The notes: a model not told the origin generated them from the sequence alone. A stretch of DNA of 64,000 bases from Romboutsia lituseburensis DSM 797 (GCF_900103615.1 NZ_FNGW01000003.1:310001-374000), one strand, 5' to 3'. Positions 17,046-26,561 are shown, numbered from the stretch's first letter. Numbers and translations: made by a program.

Positions 17046-17720
17046 ATGAAATTTAAATATGACTTACATGTACATACAAAAGAGGTTAGTCCTTGTGGAC
17101 GCCTTAGTATAGAAGAAATAATAGACCAATATATAGAAGACGGCTATTCTGGGCTAGTAATTACAGACCACATGAGAAGGGGCTATTACAGAAAATGTAA
17201 TAAAGAGGATTGGAAGGAAAAGACAAATGAATATTTCTATAGCTATGATAGAGCTAAAGAATATTGCAAAGATAAGGATTTTTATATAGGTCTAGGTATG
17301 GAAATTAGTTTTAAAAGTGATACTAATGACTTTTTAGTATATGGATTTGAAAAGAATGATTTTTTAGAAAATGAGTGGATGATAGAAATGGAATTGAAGG
17401 AATTTTATAATAAGTTCAAGGACAAAGCTGTTATTATACAAGCTCATCCTCATAGAGAAAGAGGTAGTAAACTAGAAGATATAAACTATTTACATGGATT
17501 AGAAATATTCAACCTAAACCCAAGACACAACAATCATAATGATTTGACGGAAGCTATTTATAAAGCGAATCCAACTTTAATAGCTACAGGTGGAAGTGAT
17601 GTACATAAGCAAGAAGACCTATGTGCAACGGGTATATATACAGATAAAAAAATTACTTCGGATAATGAATTAGTTGATATATTAAGAAGTAAAGATTTTA
17701 AGATAATCGGAATGGATTAG
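17046..17720 (+). CDS. PHP-domain phosphoesterase
   Basis: A 224-aa PHP-domain protein. The metal-binding motifs are in order: YDLHVHTKEVSPCG (His8, His10 region), LVITDHM (near 42), IIQAHPHRERG (about 137-146) and ATGGSDVHKQED (near 187). PHP proteins hydrolyse phosphate esters such as histidinol phosphate; the free-standing form is of uncertain substrate. CAAGGAG lies nine bases before the ATG. It is a single gene with its own terminator. Confidence 0.85.
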   Translation: MKFKYDLHVHTKEVSPCGRLSIEEIIDQYIEDGYSGLVITDHMRRGYYRKCNKEDWKEKTNEYFYSYDRAKEYCKDKDFYIGLGMEISFKSDTNDFLVYGFEKNDFLENEWMIEMELKEFYNKFKDKAVIIQAHPHRERGSKLEDINYLHGLEIFNLNPRHNNHNDLTEAIYKANPTLIATGGSDVHKQEDLCATGIYTDKKITSDNELVDILRSKDFKIIGMD

Positions 17721-17792
17721 TAAAATTGTAATATCATTAATACAGATAAAAGATATATTTAAATAAAAAGTGAATACAAGATATGTTGATGC

Positions 17793-17833
17793 AAAATACC
17801 CTACGTCTAGAAAATAGACGTAGGGTATTTTGG
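17793..17833 (+). terminator. Terminator, ACCCTACGTCTG family (copy 1)
   Basis: A 17-bp stem around AAAATACCCTACGTCTA with loop GAAAA and TATTTT after it. The same arm recurs in terminators at 34825, 35747 and 45281. The remainder of 17834-18071 shows nothing but AT-rich spacer and the next ribosome site. Confidence 0.85.
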
Positions 17834-18071
17834 TATGCTAAGTTTTTCAGATATTTTAATTCATTGTTATTTATATGTAGCTATACAATGATATTTATAA
17901 ATTAGCAAACTAAATAACTTTTGGCAAATAGATATATGAAAAATAAGTTATAGGACAAAGTTAATTGTTCATAAATTTTATTATTTGAGAGTGAAAAATT
18001 ATGCATGTATTGAATAATAAAAGATTAACGTTAAGAGAATGAATATAATTTTATTTTTAGGAGGTAATTAT

Positions 18072-19298
18072 TTGAGAAGAATAATAAGTTTAATTTTATT
18101 AATTTTCTTATTAAGCCTATCAATTGGATGTAGCAGAGACGAGAAATTAAAAGAATTAAGTAAAGAAGAAAAAGTAGAGGATTTTAACTATTATATAAAT
18201 ACAATGAAAGAAAATTACTGTAATTTTGATGTTTTTTATAATAAATACAAAACAGAATACTTAGATCTTTATGAAGTTTTAAAAAAAGAAATAGAAAATA
18301 GTAACAACAATCAGGAATTTTATGACATAATGAATGCTTCAATAAGTTTACTTCAAGATGGCCACACTAATTTAATACCCCCAGATAAAATAGATTGGTG
18401 TAGAAGTACATATAAAAGCGATTATCAACTTAACGTTTTAAATGATAAAGATTTAGTAGACAAAAATAAAAAATGGGAAAATTATTTAGCGCAAAACAAT
18501 AATTTACAAAGTTTAGATAAAAAAGTTAATGAAAAAATTTATGAAAATAACAAAGACAATATACAAACAAATATAATTGATAATGAGATAGCATATCTTA
18601 AAGTTAATAACTTTACAGAATTTAGTGATGAGGATATTAGTAAAATAAATAAGTTATATAAAGAGATTAATAAGTATAACGATTATATTATAGATATAAG
18701 AGGCAATGGTGGTGGGAATAATCAACTGTGGATTAATCATATTGTAAGCCCCATAATAAATAAGACATATGAGAGCACCACATATGCACTTCATAAGGAT
18801 GGAAAAATAACAAAAGATTATTATGCAAAAAGAGGCATAGATTTAAAAGAAATAAATAAATTTCCTGATAAAGATATACTAGAGAAAGTAAAAAATATAG
18901 AGGATTATAAATATTATACTGAATATAAATTAAATATTTATAATGGTAATATGTATAAAATTAAGCAGGATGAAAAAGGTTATAGTGGAAATATATATTT
19001 ATTAGTAGATAGAGGTGTATTTTCATCATCTGAGGGATTTGCTATATTTTGCAAAGATAGTGGCTGGGCAAAGGTTGTAGGGAATGAAAATACTGGAGGA
19101 GATGGTGTGGGTATTGATCCTATAGTATTTAAATTACCGAATAGCGGGTTAGCTGTTAGAAGTACAGCAGAGAAAGGCTTGAACAAAGATGGTAGTAGTA
19201 ATTTGGAAAATGGAACATCATTAGATTTATATATGAACTCTTTAGATGATTTAATTAAGTATATAAAAAATAGCAATCTTAATTTTAGCTATAATTAA
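18072..19298 (+). CDS. Lipoprotein of the S41 (C-terminal processing) peptidase family
   Basis: A 408-aa lipoprotein. AGGAGGTAATTAT precedes the TTG at 18072; the earlier ATG at 18039 has no site. The start MRRIISLILLIFLLSLSIGC gives the lipobox with Cys20. The C-terminal half is an S41 fold: IIDIRGNGGGNNQLW, IYLLVDRGVFSSSEGFAIFC (nucleophile Ser region) and VVGNENTGGDGVGIDP. No PDZ domain is obvious. It acts on the outer face of the membrane; substrate unknown. Confidence 0.85.
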   Translation: MRRIISLILLIFLLSLSIGCSRDEKLKELSKEEKVEDFNYYINTMKENYCNFDVFYNKYKTEYLDLYEVLKKEIENSNNNQEFYDIMNASISLLQDGHTNLIPPDKIDWCRSTYKSDYQLNVLNDKDLVDKNKKWENYLAQNNNLQSLDKKVNEKIYENNKDNIQTNIIDNEIAYLKVNNFTEFSDEDISKINKLYKEINKYNDYIIDIRGNGGGNNQLWINHIVSPIINKTYESTTYALHKDGKITKDYYAKRGIDLKEINKFPDKDILEKVKNIEDYKYYTEYKLNIYNGNMYKIKQDEKGYSGNIYLLVDRGVFSSSEGFAIFCKDSGWAKVVGNENTGGDGVGIDPIVFKLPNSGLAVRSTAEKGLNKDGSSNLENGTSLDLYMNSLDDLIKYIKNSNLNFSYN

Positions 19299-19332
19299 AG
19301 GTTGATTATACTAAAAATGAAGGAGGTTTTAT

Positions 19333-19794
19333 ATGAAGAAGTACCAATTTATAACTGGAAGCGTAGAATTAGTAGATTGCGTAAAGCCATTATGGGAAAA
19401 TTTAAATGAACATCATAAAGCTAGTTCAAACTATTTTGAGTATAGATTTTCAAATCTTAAATTTGAAGACAGAAAAAACAAGTTTATAAATGATAATAAT
19501 GTAGATATCAAAGTAGATTTAATTAAAGATATAGATAAAAACTTATACATTGGATATTGTATTAGCACCATAAATAAAGAATTAGTAGGGGAAATTGATT
19601 CGATTTTTATAGAGGCAGAGTATCGTAAGTATGGCTTTGGTGAAGAATTAATGAATAGAGCATTAGAGTGGCTAAATAGTAAGCATTTAAAAACAAAGAG
19701 AATAGTAGTTGCAGAAGGTAATGAAGAGGTATTAGAATTTTATAGAAAATATAATTTCTACAAAAAAAGTATGATTTTAGAAGAGAAGTTATAA
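19333..19794 (+). CDS. GNAT-family acetyltransferase
   Basis: A 153-aa N-acetyltransferase. The acetyl-CoA binding strand-loop is visible as IDSIFIEAEYRKYGFGEELM (R/Q-x-x-G-x-G/A pattern), followed by NEEVLEFYRKYNFYK, the usual C-terminal motif B. AAGGAGG precedes the ATG. Substrate unknown. It follows the S41 lipoprotein gene closely (34 bases) and may be co-transcribed. Confidence 0.85.
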   Translation: MKKYQFITGSVELVDCVKPLWENLNEHHKASSNYFEYRFSNLKFEDRKNKFINDNNVDIKVDLIKDIDKNLYIGYCISTINKELVGEIDSIFIEAEYRKYGFGEELMNRALEWLNSKHLKTKRIVVAEGNEEVLEFYRKYNFYKKSMILEEKL

Positions 19795-19916
19795 ACGTTA
19801 GGAGGAGACTATGGAAATCATTTCTAATACAACTTGTTAAAGGAGATCTAACGAATATGTAAAATTTTATGCAGTAAAATTATGAATAAAAATATGTTAG
19901 GGCTAGTGATAAGAAA

Positions 19917-19946
19917 GGAGCAATAATATTAATATTATTGCTCCTA
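19917..19946. repeat. Perfect 30-bp palindrome
   Basis: AGGAGCAATAATATT is followed directly by its reverse complement. No T run follows on the plus strand, so it is either an operator or a hairpin that ends the GNAT transcript. The spacer 19795-20065 otherwise holds two very short SD-preceded frames (see findings). Confidence 0.6.
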
Positions 19947-20065
19947 CAGTCAGTTAAAAATAGATATACCGTTGTATATGGATATAATAGACAATTAAAC
20001 TCTAACTTTTGATATAATTAAATTAACAATCATTATAAATTATGAGTTAAAGAGGTGGTAATAAT

Positions 20066-20245
20066 ATGAACTTTTCATCATTTAGAAAATTAGATTATAT
20101 ATTATTTTATGCAATTATTGCAGGGCTATTTATAGCTCAATTGTTTGAATTATCTGTAACCGTTGTAATAGGTACATTAACAGTAGCTGCAATTCCAGCT
20201 TTAATTTTAGGTACTATAACTAATCTTATATTTAAAAAGAAATGA
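20066..20245 (+). CDS. Small two-helix membrane protein (59 aa)
   Basis: A 59-codon gene starting MNFSSFRKLDYILFYAIIAG and ending ITNLIFKKK. It has two hydrophobic helices (about residues 10-28 and 32-55) and a basic C-terminus. AGAGGTGG lies eight to ten bases before the ATG, so it is probably real. A -10-like TATAAT stretch lies around 20009. Family not recognised. Confidence 0.65.
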   Translation: MNFSSFRKLDYILFYAIIAGLFIAQLFELSVTVVIGTLTVAAIPALILGTITNLIFKKK

Positions 20246-20315
20246 ATAAAGTTAATATGGTAGTAATAGTTATACTTTATACAAAATAAATCATTAGAAT
20301 AAGGTAGGGGAGACC

Positions 20316-20987
20316 ATGATAAATATCTTAATTAGTAGATATAATTTTGATGAGACTTGGTGTTATGAAAGATTAAAAGGTATTATTAATAGTAATCATA
20401 GAGTATTAATAGTCCCTTTATCATTTGATAATAGGAAAATAAGCAGTGATGAAGATTGGCAAAAATCATATAATCCTAACTATGGAAAATATTATAAGGA
20501 AGTAGTATCTCCATTTGCTAGTTATGGGATTAGAGAAGATAATATTAGCTGGATAAATTATTTCACAGATGAAAAAGAAAATATCATAGAAATGATAGGA
20601 AAGAGTGATATTTTATTTTTTACTGGAGGACTTCCAGATAAAACAATGGATAGATTAAAGGAATTAGGTTTAATAAAATACATAGAAACATTTAAAGGTA
20701 TAATAATAGGTGCTAGTGCTGGTGCAATGATACAAACTAAAGAATATCATATTTCTCCCGATAAAGATTATGATACTTTTTCATACAATATAGGGTTAGA
20801 CATTATAAAAAGTTTTAATATCGAAGTTCATTATAATGAAACAGATATACAAAAGTCTTCTATAAATCGAGTGTTGGATGAAAAGAAACGAATAGTTTAT
20901 GCCATTAAGGATACTGGAGCTATTGTTATAAATAATAATCACATAGAATTACTTGGTGATGTGACTAAATTTAATAAAGTTATATAG
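20316..20987 (+). CDS. Peptidase S51 (dipeptidase E-like) / class-I amidotransferase-like protein
   Basis: A 223-aa protein of the S51 serine peptidase family, which cleaves N-terminal Asp dipeptides or, in the cyanophycinase branch, storage polymers. The nucleophile elbow is IIGASAGAMIQ (Ser near residue 133), after DILFFTGGLPDKTM. AGGGGAGACC precedes the ATG. It is a short variant with no signal peptide, so it acts in the cytoplasm. Specificity unknown. Confidence 0.8.
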   Translation: MINILISRYNFDETWCYERLKGIINSNHRVLIVPLSFDNRKISSDEDWQKSYNPNYGKYYKEVVSPFASYGIREDNISWINYFTDEKENIIEMIGKSDILFFTGGLPDKTMDRLKELGLIKYIETFKGIIIGASAGAMIQTKEYHISPDKDYDTFSYNIGLDIIKSFNIEVHYNETDIQKSSINRVLDEKKRIVYAIKDTGAIVINNNHIELLGDVTKFNKVI

Positions 20988-21055
20988 CTAGAGCACTGGA
21001 ATTAATATACTATTATAGATGGTATTTTAAATTACTACATTTAGGGGGAATGCCT

Positions 21056-22279
21056 ATGAAGTTATGGAATAGAAACTTTTTTCTACTATGGCAAGGTCAA
21101 TTAGTATCTGTTTTTGGAGATGCGTTATACTCAATAGCTTTAGGATTTTGGGTATTGCAAGAAACTGGATCAACTACAATTATGGGTAGTATTATGGCTT
21201 TAGTTACAATACCCAGAATAATACTAGGTCCTTTTGCAGGTGTTATAGTAGATAGATGTGATAGGAAAAAGTTAATTATACTTGGGGATTTAATAAGAGG
21301 AATAGGAATGTTAATTATTGCTATATTAGCACTAAATGGTTCATTGAAAATATGGATGGTAATGCTAATGGGAATAGTGCTTGGAATATGTTCATCTTTT
21401 TTCAATCCGTCAATACAGTCTGTACTTCCAGAAATAGTCCCAAGTGATAAATTAATTAAGGCAAACTCATCATACCAAATGGCAACTACAGGAGCAGACA
21501 TAGTTGGTCAATCTATAGGAGGTCTTTTATATACAGTCATAGGAGCACCTTTAATGTTTTTAGTCAATTCAGTATCATACCTATTTTCAGCTTTTACCGA
21601 AGGATTTATTAAAATTCCTAAAATAGAAAGAAAAAATATAAATATAACTTTTAGAGAAGATTTTATGGAAGGTATAAAATTTATACTACGATTTAAAGGA
21701 TTAATTAGAAGTTTAATTATGGCTTTCTTTGTGAATTTTTTATTTGGAATGATAAGAGTTCTAATAATACCTTGGTTTGTATCTGATCCTTCTCTTGGGA
21801 TGGCAAAGTATGGAGTTTTAAATGGATTTCAAAGCTTTGGATTTTTAATAGGTACATTTGTATTATCATTTATAACTATTAAGTCAAATCAGAAATATAA
21901 TGTTTATATCTTTTCAATAGTAACGTTTGTATCGCTTATAGGGTTAGGGGCATTTATAAATAATTTTGTAATCATCATCATATGCTTTACTAGTGCATTT
22001 GGATTTATGTTTGTATTTAACACAGTTGCAAACTCAACAATAATGGAACTGACACCAGCTGATAAAAGAGGAAAGGTATTTGCTACAATAGGTACTTTAG
22101 CAATGGCTATTTCACCTATTGGAAATTTTGTTGGTGGGGTATTAGGTGAATTTATGAATCCTAGGGCTGTTATAATGGGAAGTACCATAGTTGGACTTAT
22201 TATTGTATGTAGTATTGTTGTAAATCCAGAGGTTAAAAAGTTTATAAATTATGAAGCTGAAAAAATAGATGCAAAATAA
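21056..22279 (+). CDS. MFS-type exporter
   Basis: A 407-aa major-facilitator transporter with twelve helices. The start MKLWNRNFFLLWQGQLVSVF and the loop motif GVIVDRCDRKKLIILGD belong to the drug/macrolide exporter branch (MFS_3). The ATG at 21056 is seven bases after AGGGGGAA; the ATG at 21050 is part of that site. It is followed by a methyltransferase gene with its own ribosome site. Substrate unknown. Confidence 0.87.
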   Translation: MKLWNRNFFLLWQGQLVSVFGDALYSIALGFWVLQETGSTTIMGSIMALVTIPRIILGPFAGVIVDRCDRKKLIILGDLIRGIGMLIIAILALNGSLKIWMVMLMGIVLGICSSFFNPSIQSVLPEIVPSDKLIKANSSYQMATTGADIVGQSIGGLLYTVIGAPLMFLVNSVSYLFSAFTEGFIKIPKIERKNINITFREDFMEGIKFILRFKGLIRSLIMAFFVNFLFGMIRVLIIPWFVSDPSLGMAKYGVLNGFQSFGFLIGTFVLSFITIKSNQKYNVYIFSIVTFVSLIGLGAFINNFVIIIICFTSAFGFMFVFNTVANSTIMELTPADKRGKVFATIGTLAMAISPIGNFVGGVLGEFMNPRAVIMGSTIVGLIIVCSIVVNPEVKKFINYEAEKIDAK

Positions 22280-22347
22280 GTGAATTTGAACTACTAAAAA
22301 GATACAGTAGAATGTTGTAGAGATAATAAATAGGGGGTATTAAGATA

Positions 22348-23118
22348 ATGGATATAAGAAAACACAATGAAATTGCTTGGGACAATGAAGTTAAGATAGG
22401 AAACAAATGGACGATACCAGTAAGCTCTGTAGATGTAGATATGGCTAAGAAGGGAAATTACACAATACTATTAACTCCAACAAAGCCTGTACCTAACAAT
22501 TGGATAGGAGACGTAGCAGGAAAAGACTTATTATGTCTTGCATCTGGAGGAGGGCAACAAGGGCCTATATTTTCGGCACTTGGAGCCAATGTAACAGTTT
22601 TTGATAATAGTAAGGAGCAATTATCAAAAGATGAAATGGTAGCTAATAGAGATAACTTAAATATAAAGCTTCAACAAGGTGATATGAGAGATTTATCAAG
22701 GTTTGATAATGAAACTTTTGATTTTATATTTCACCCAGTATCTAACTGTTTTATTGATAATATTGAGACTGTATGGTCACAATGTTATAGAGTACTAAGA
22801 CCAGGTGGGGTATTGATAGCAGGGTTCTCAAATCCTATTTCCTACATATTTGATTTATATGAATGGGAAAAAAATAATAAATTAATTGTGAGAAATAGCA
22901 TACCGTATTCGGATATAGAACAACTTCCAAAAGATCAGTTAGAAGAAAGAATACAAACGAAAGATACATTAGAATTTGGTCACTCTCTACAAAGTCAAAT
23001 AGGGGGTCAAATAGATGCTGGTTTTGTAATTAGTGGCTTTTATGAAGATAAGTTAGGGGATGGACTTTTAGATAAGCATATAGATACATTTATTGCAACT
23101 AAAGCAACAAAATTATAA
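22348..23118 (+). CDS. Class I SAM-dependent methyltransferase
   Basis: A 256-aa methyltransferase of the Methyltransf_11 kind. Motif I is LLCLASGGGQQGPIFSALGA (residues about 53-73), and YRVLRPGGVLIAGFSNP gives the post-III motif. Related proteins occur next to transporters in resistance or small-molecule loci. AGGGGGT precedes the ATG. Substrate unknown. Confidence 0.85.
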   Translation: MDIRKHNEIAWDNEVKIGNKWTIPVSSVDVDMAKKGNYTILLTPTKPVPNNWIGDVAGKDLLCLASGGGQQGPIFSALGANVTVFDNSKEQLSKDEMVANRDNLNIKLQQGDMRDLSRFDNETFDFIFHPVSNCFIDNIETVWSQCYRVLRPGGVLIAGFSNPISYIFDLYEWEKNNKLIVRNSIPYSDIEQLPKDQLEERIQTKDTLEFGHSLQSQIGGQIDAGFVISGFYEDKLGDGLLDKHIDTFIATKATKL

Positions 23119-23126
23119 CTGAATGT

Positions 23127-23170
23127 AAAAGGATGTAGTAATATTTTATTTTATCACTACATCCTTTTTT
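23127..23170. terminator. Bidirectional terminator between the methyltransferase and prfC
   Basis: AAAAGGATGTAGT (23127-23139) pairs with ACTACATCCTTTT (23156-23168). T runs lie on both sides, so it serves both convergent genes. Confidence 0.85.
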
Positions 23171-23177
23171 GAATATA

Positions 23178-24776
23178 TTATAAAGAAGTTTCTCTTAAAC
23201 TTAAATTTTCATTTCTTTCAATAAAGTGTCTAATAGACCATTCATTTTGGAATAATACAACTGGATTTCTATTTTTATCTTCAACTAGTAGTGTATCCAT
23301 TGGCATTGAAATCTTGTCAGATTTAGAAATATCATTTTCAATCCAACGTACATAGCGGTAAGGTAGTGAGTTCATTAACATGTCAACACCATACTCTTGC
23401 TTTAGACGATATTCTAAAACTTCAAATTGTAAAACTCCAACAACTCCTACTATAAGTTCTTCCATACCAAAGTTAGGTTGTTTGAATACTTGTATAGCAC
23501 CTTCTTCTGCTAATTGTGTAATACCTTTTACAAATTGCTTTCTCTTAAGAGCATTCTTTGTAGAAACTCTTGCAAAATGTTCAGGAGCAAATTGTGGTAT
23601 ACCAGTGTACTCAAGCTTTGATTGTTTTTCACTTAAAGTATCACCAATATTAAATATACCTGGGTCATGTATACCTATAATATCCCCTGGATAAGCTGTA
23701 TCTATTATAACACGGTCTTGTGCCACAAACTGTTGTGGTTGAGAAAGTTTTATCTTCTTATTTCTTTGAACATGATTTACTGCCATACCTTTTTCGAATT
23801 TACCAGAGCAAATTCTAAGGAATGCAATTCTATCTCTATGAGCTTTATCCATATTAGCTTGGATTTTAAATATAAATCCTGAGAAGTTATCAGAATTAGG
23901 GTCTATATCACCTAAGTTACTGCTACGAGGCATAGGTGGTGGTGTTATCTCTAAAAATGACTCTAAAAATGGTTCAACACCAAAGTTAGTAAGGGCACTT
24001 CCGAAGAATACAGGTGATAATTCACCATTTAATATTTTATCTAAATCAAAATTATCACCAGCTATATCTAAAAGTTCAATATCTTCTAGTAATTTTGAAT
24101 GAAGAGCATCACCTAATAAAGTATTGAATTTTTCATCAGTTACTTCTCCAGTTATAGAGTTAGCGATAGATTGTCCGTGGTTACCATCATCAAATAATTC
24201 TATTTGATTTTTATGACGGTTAAATACACCTCTAAATTCTTTACCAGAACCAATTGGCCAGTTTACTGGGCAAGAACGAATTCCTAACACATTTTCAATA
24301 TCTTCAAGTAATTCAAATGGGTCTTTTCCTTGACGGTCCATTTTATTTATGAACGTGAAAATTGGAATTCCTCTCATTTTACAAACGTGGAATAATTTCT
24401 TTGTTTGTTCCTCAACCCCTTTAGCAGAGTCAATAACCATTACTGCACAGTCTGCAGCCATAAGAGTTCTATAAGTATCTTCACTGAAATCTTGATGCCC
24501 AGGAGTATCAAGAATGTTTATACAAAAGTTATTATATTCAAATTGAAGAACACTTGATGCAACAGATATACCTCTTTGTTTTTCAATTTCCATCCAGTCA
24601 GAGACTGCATGTTTTTGAGATCTTCTTGATTTAACAGATCCTGCTTCACGAATAGCTCCACCATATAATAGGAACTTTTCAGTTAATGTAGTTTTTCCTG
24701 CATCGGGATGGGAAATGATTGCAAAAGTTCTTCTTCTTTTAACTTCATCAATCAAGTTTAAATTTTGTTCTGTCAT
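23178..24776 (-). CDS. prfC: Peptide chain release factor 3
   Basis: A 532-aa translational GTPase of normal RF3 length. RF3 removes RF1/RF2 from the ribosome after termination. GTP-binding motifs: SHPDAGKTTL (P loop), DTPGHQDFSEDTYR (G3) and NKMDRQGKDP (G4), followed by domain II and the C-terminal RF3 domain (VGVLQFEVLEYRLKQEYG). AAAGGAT lies about nine bases before the ATG. It is a single gene, transcribed opposite to its neighbours. Confidence 0.96.
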   Translation of the reverse strand: MTEQNLNLIDEVKRRRTFAIISHPDAGKTTLTEKFLLYGGAIREAGSVKSRRSQKHAVSDWMEIEKQRGISVASSVLQFEYNNFCINILDTPGHQDFSEDTYRTLMAADCAVMVIDSAKGVEEQTKKLFHVCKMRGIPIFTFINKMDRQGKDPFELLEDIENVLGIRSCPVNWPIGSGKEFRGVFNRHKNQIELFDDGNHGQSIANSITGEVTDEKFNTLLGDALHSKLLEDIELLDIAGDNFDLDKILNGELSPVFFGSALTNFGVEPFLESFLEITPPPMPRSSNLGDIDPNSDNFSGFIFKIQANMDKAHRDRIAFLRICSGKFEKGMAVNHVQRNKKIKLSQPQQFVAQDRVIIDTAYPGDIIGIHDPGIFNIGDTLSEKQSKLEYTGIPQFAPEHFARVSTKNALKRKQFVKGITQLAEEGAIQVFKQPNFGMEELIVGVVGVLQFEVLEYRLKQEYGVDMLMNSLPYRYVRWIENDISKSDKISMPMDTLLVEDKNRNPVVLFQNEWSIRHFIERNENLSLRETSL

Positions 24777-24965
24777 TTTTTATCATCCTTTATTTTAATT
24801 TTATGATTATCCAAATATAAAAAATTATATTTATTAACAGTTTTAAAATGGACATAATTTTTTATGTACTATAAAAAGCTATAATCCTATTGATATTACA
24901 ACTTTATTGCAAAACTGTCAATATGGAAGCTAACTAAATTATAGCAATAATGAGACTTAGTTAAT

Positions 24966-24996
24966 AAAAAAACCTCTTTATTAAGAGGGTTTTTAT
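24966..24996. terminator. Isolated hairpin with T runs on both strands
   Basis: AAAAACCTCTT and AAGAGGGTTTTT form a stem with loop TATT, with T runs on both strands. It lies in the 326-base gap between the start of prfC and the gene at 25103, so no gene ends here. It is either an attenuator for one of them or the end of an unseen short transcript. The rest of the gap is AT-rich promoter-like DNA. Confidence 0.6.
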
Positions 24997-25102
24997 TGTG
25001 TATATTACTGAGATATTAATTTATCTACAGTAAGAATAACAATGCTATGTCCTGTGTGTAATAATTCTGATACAATTAAATAAAAAGTAGAGGGAGGAAA
25101 CT

Positions 25103-25327
25103 ATGAATAGAAGAGGAACTGGAGCAATATTTTGTTTGATATCGGCAATATTATATTCAACAAGATATATAAGTGCTGCAATTTTTGGATCAAATGTTTC
25201 TTCATGGGATGAAGAGTTGTTTTCGAATATGTTAAGTTATGTAGGAGGCACCCTTACAACATTAAGCATAATTTCACTAGTTATAGGAGTTGTATATCTA
25301 ATATTAGCAGAAAAAAACAATGAGTAG
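25103..25327 (+). CDS. Small two-helix membrane protein
   Basis: A 74-aa protein with a hydrophobic helix at about residues 7-27 and another at 50-68, and a short extracytoplasmic loop NVSSWDEELFSNM. AGAGGGAGG lies eight bases before the ATG. No family recognised. Confidence 0.65.
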   Translation: MNRRGTGAIFCLISAILYSTRYISAAIFGSNVSSWDEELFSNMLSYVGGTLTTLSIISLVIGVVYLILAEKNNE

Positions 25328-25369
25328 TTGCTAGTGAATTTATTGAAATAATTTAATAGGAGAATTGAC

Positions 25370-25822
25370 ATGGAAATAAGAGAATACAAAACAAGTGATT
25401 GTAAAGCAATCACTGATTTATTTTATAATACAGTTCATTACATTAATTCAAAAGACTATACACAAGAACAGTTAGATGTATGGGCTACAGGAAATATAGA
25501 TATAGATAAGTGGAATAAATCTTTTTTAAATAACTATACAGTAGTTATGGAGGACAATGGAACTATAGTTGGTTTTGGTGATGTTAATAATGTAGGTTAT
25601 TTAGATAGATTATATGTACATAAAAATTATCAAAATCGTGGAATAGCAACATCAATTTGCGATGTATTAGAGAATAAATATGATGTAGACCACATTATAA
25701 CGCATGCTTCTATAACAGCAAAATTATTTTTTGAAAAGCGAGGATATATAGTAGTAAAAAAACAATTTGTAGATAGAGATGGTGTTCAATTAATAAATTA
25801 TGTAATGCAAAAAAATAAATAA
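25370..25822 (+). CDS. GNAT-family acetyltransferase
   Basis: A 150-aa acetyltransferase. It starts MEIREYKTSDCKAITDLFY, with the acetyl-CoA motif LDRLYVHKNYQNRGIATSIC and the C-terminal HASITAKLFFEKRGY. The layout matches YafP/YjhQ-like small GNATs. TAGGAGA precedes the ATG. Substrate unknown. Confidence 0.88.
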   Translation: MEIREYKTSDCKAITDLFYNTVHYINSKDYTQEQLDVWATGNIDIDKWNKSFLNNYTVVMEDNGTIVGFGDVNNVGYLDRLYVHKNYQNRGIATSICDVLENKYDVDHIITHASITAKLFFEKRGYIVVKKQFVDRDGVQLINYVMQKNK

Positions 25823-25939
25823 GTTATTTACAACAGATACTTGGTTAATATACAAAGTGATTAAGTTAAAACTTTTAAACTAATATTAAATTGATGTTAA
25901 ACATTTGATATTTACCTAAAGATTTAACTCTTACCAACG

Positions 25940-25987
25940 ATAATAGTAGTATTAATTAACCTTAATGGTGATTAATACTACTATTAT
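25940..25987. promoter_or_regulatory. 17-bp inverted repeat directly before the ribosome site
   Basis: ATAATAGTAGTATTAAT (25940-25956) and its exact complement (25971-25987), with a 14-base loop. GGGAGG follows two bases later. A hairpin here would lie against the ribosome site of the repeat protein; it could also be a protein operator. Confidence 0.6.
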
Positions 25988-26002
25988 TGGGAGGAAACAC
26001 AT

Positions 26003-26542
26003 ATGAAAAAGTCAAGAGCAAGGGTAATAGCATTAGTAGGGGGAGCAGTAATAGCATTAAATTTAACTACTCCAATAATATCTAATGCACAAGCAAGAAC
26101 TATATCTAAAACAGAAATATCTTCAAAAGTAACTGCAGTTAAACAACAAGTAGCATTAAAAAAGGCAGAGCTACAAAAACAACTTGATGCTAAAAAGCAA
26201 GAAGTAGCACTAAAACAAGCAGAGTTACAAAAGCAACTTAATGCTAAAAAGCAAGAAGTAGCATTAAAGCAAGCAGAGCTACAAAAACAACTTGATGCTA
26301 AAAAACAAGAGATAGCAGTAAAAATAGCACAATTAAAAGGTGCAAATAAAGAACAGAGAAAAGCAGAGCTACAAAAGCAATTTGAAGCTAAAAAACAAGA
26401 AATAGCCCTAAAGCAAGCAGAGTTACAAAAGCAACTTGATGCCAAAAAGCAAGAAATAGCATTAAAGCAAGCTGAATTACAAAAGCAATTTGAAGCTAAA
26501 AAACAAGAAATAGCATTAAAACTAGCAGGATTACAAAAATAG
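26003..26542 (+). CDS. Secreted helical protein made of 18-residue repeats
   Basis: A 179-aa protein that starts with a signal peptide (basic start, hydrophobic VIALVGGAVIALNL, cleavage probably after SNAQA at residue 31). The rest is a tandem array of the unit KKQEIALKQAELQKQLDA, about six copies with one irregular copy (IAQLKGANKEQRK) in the middle. The unit is 18 residues (54 bp) long, equal to a hendecad plus a heptad, so the chain should be one long helix or coiled coil. There is no anchor motif. Strong ribosome site GGGAGG. It ends with two terminators in a row. Family and function unknown. Confidence 0.7.
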   Translation: MKKSRARVIALVGGAVIALNLTTPIISNAQARTISKTEISSKVTAVKQQVALKKAELQKQLDAKKQEVALKQAELQKQLNAKKQEVALKQAELQKQLDAKKQEIAVKIAQLKGANKEQRKAELQKQFEAKKQEIALKQAELQKQLDAKKQEIALKQAELQKQFEAKKQEIALKLAGLQK

Positions 26543-26561
26543 TTTGAAATATATCAATTAT

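Noticed and set aside
21097-22188. Long minus-strand frames inside the MFS gene
   Set aside because: Antisense shadows with no ribosome site, caused by the codon pattern of a membrane protein.
26150-26540. CRISPR-like array in the repeat-rich stretch
   Set aside because: The 54-bp repeats are in frame, contiguous without spacers, and encode the 18-residue units of a protein.
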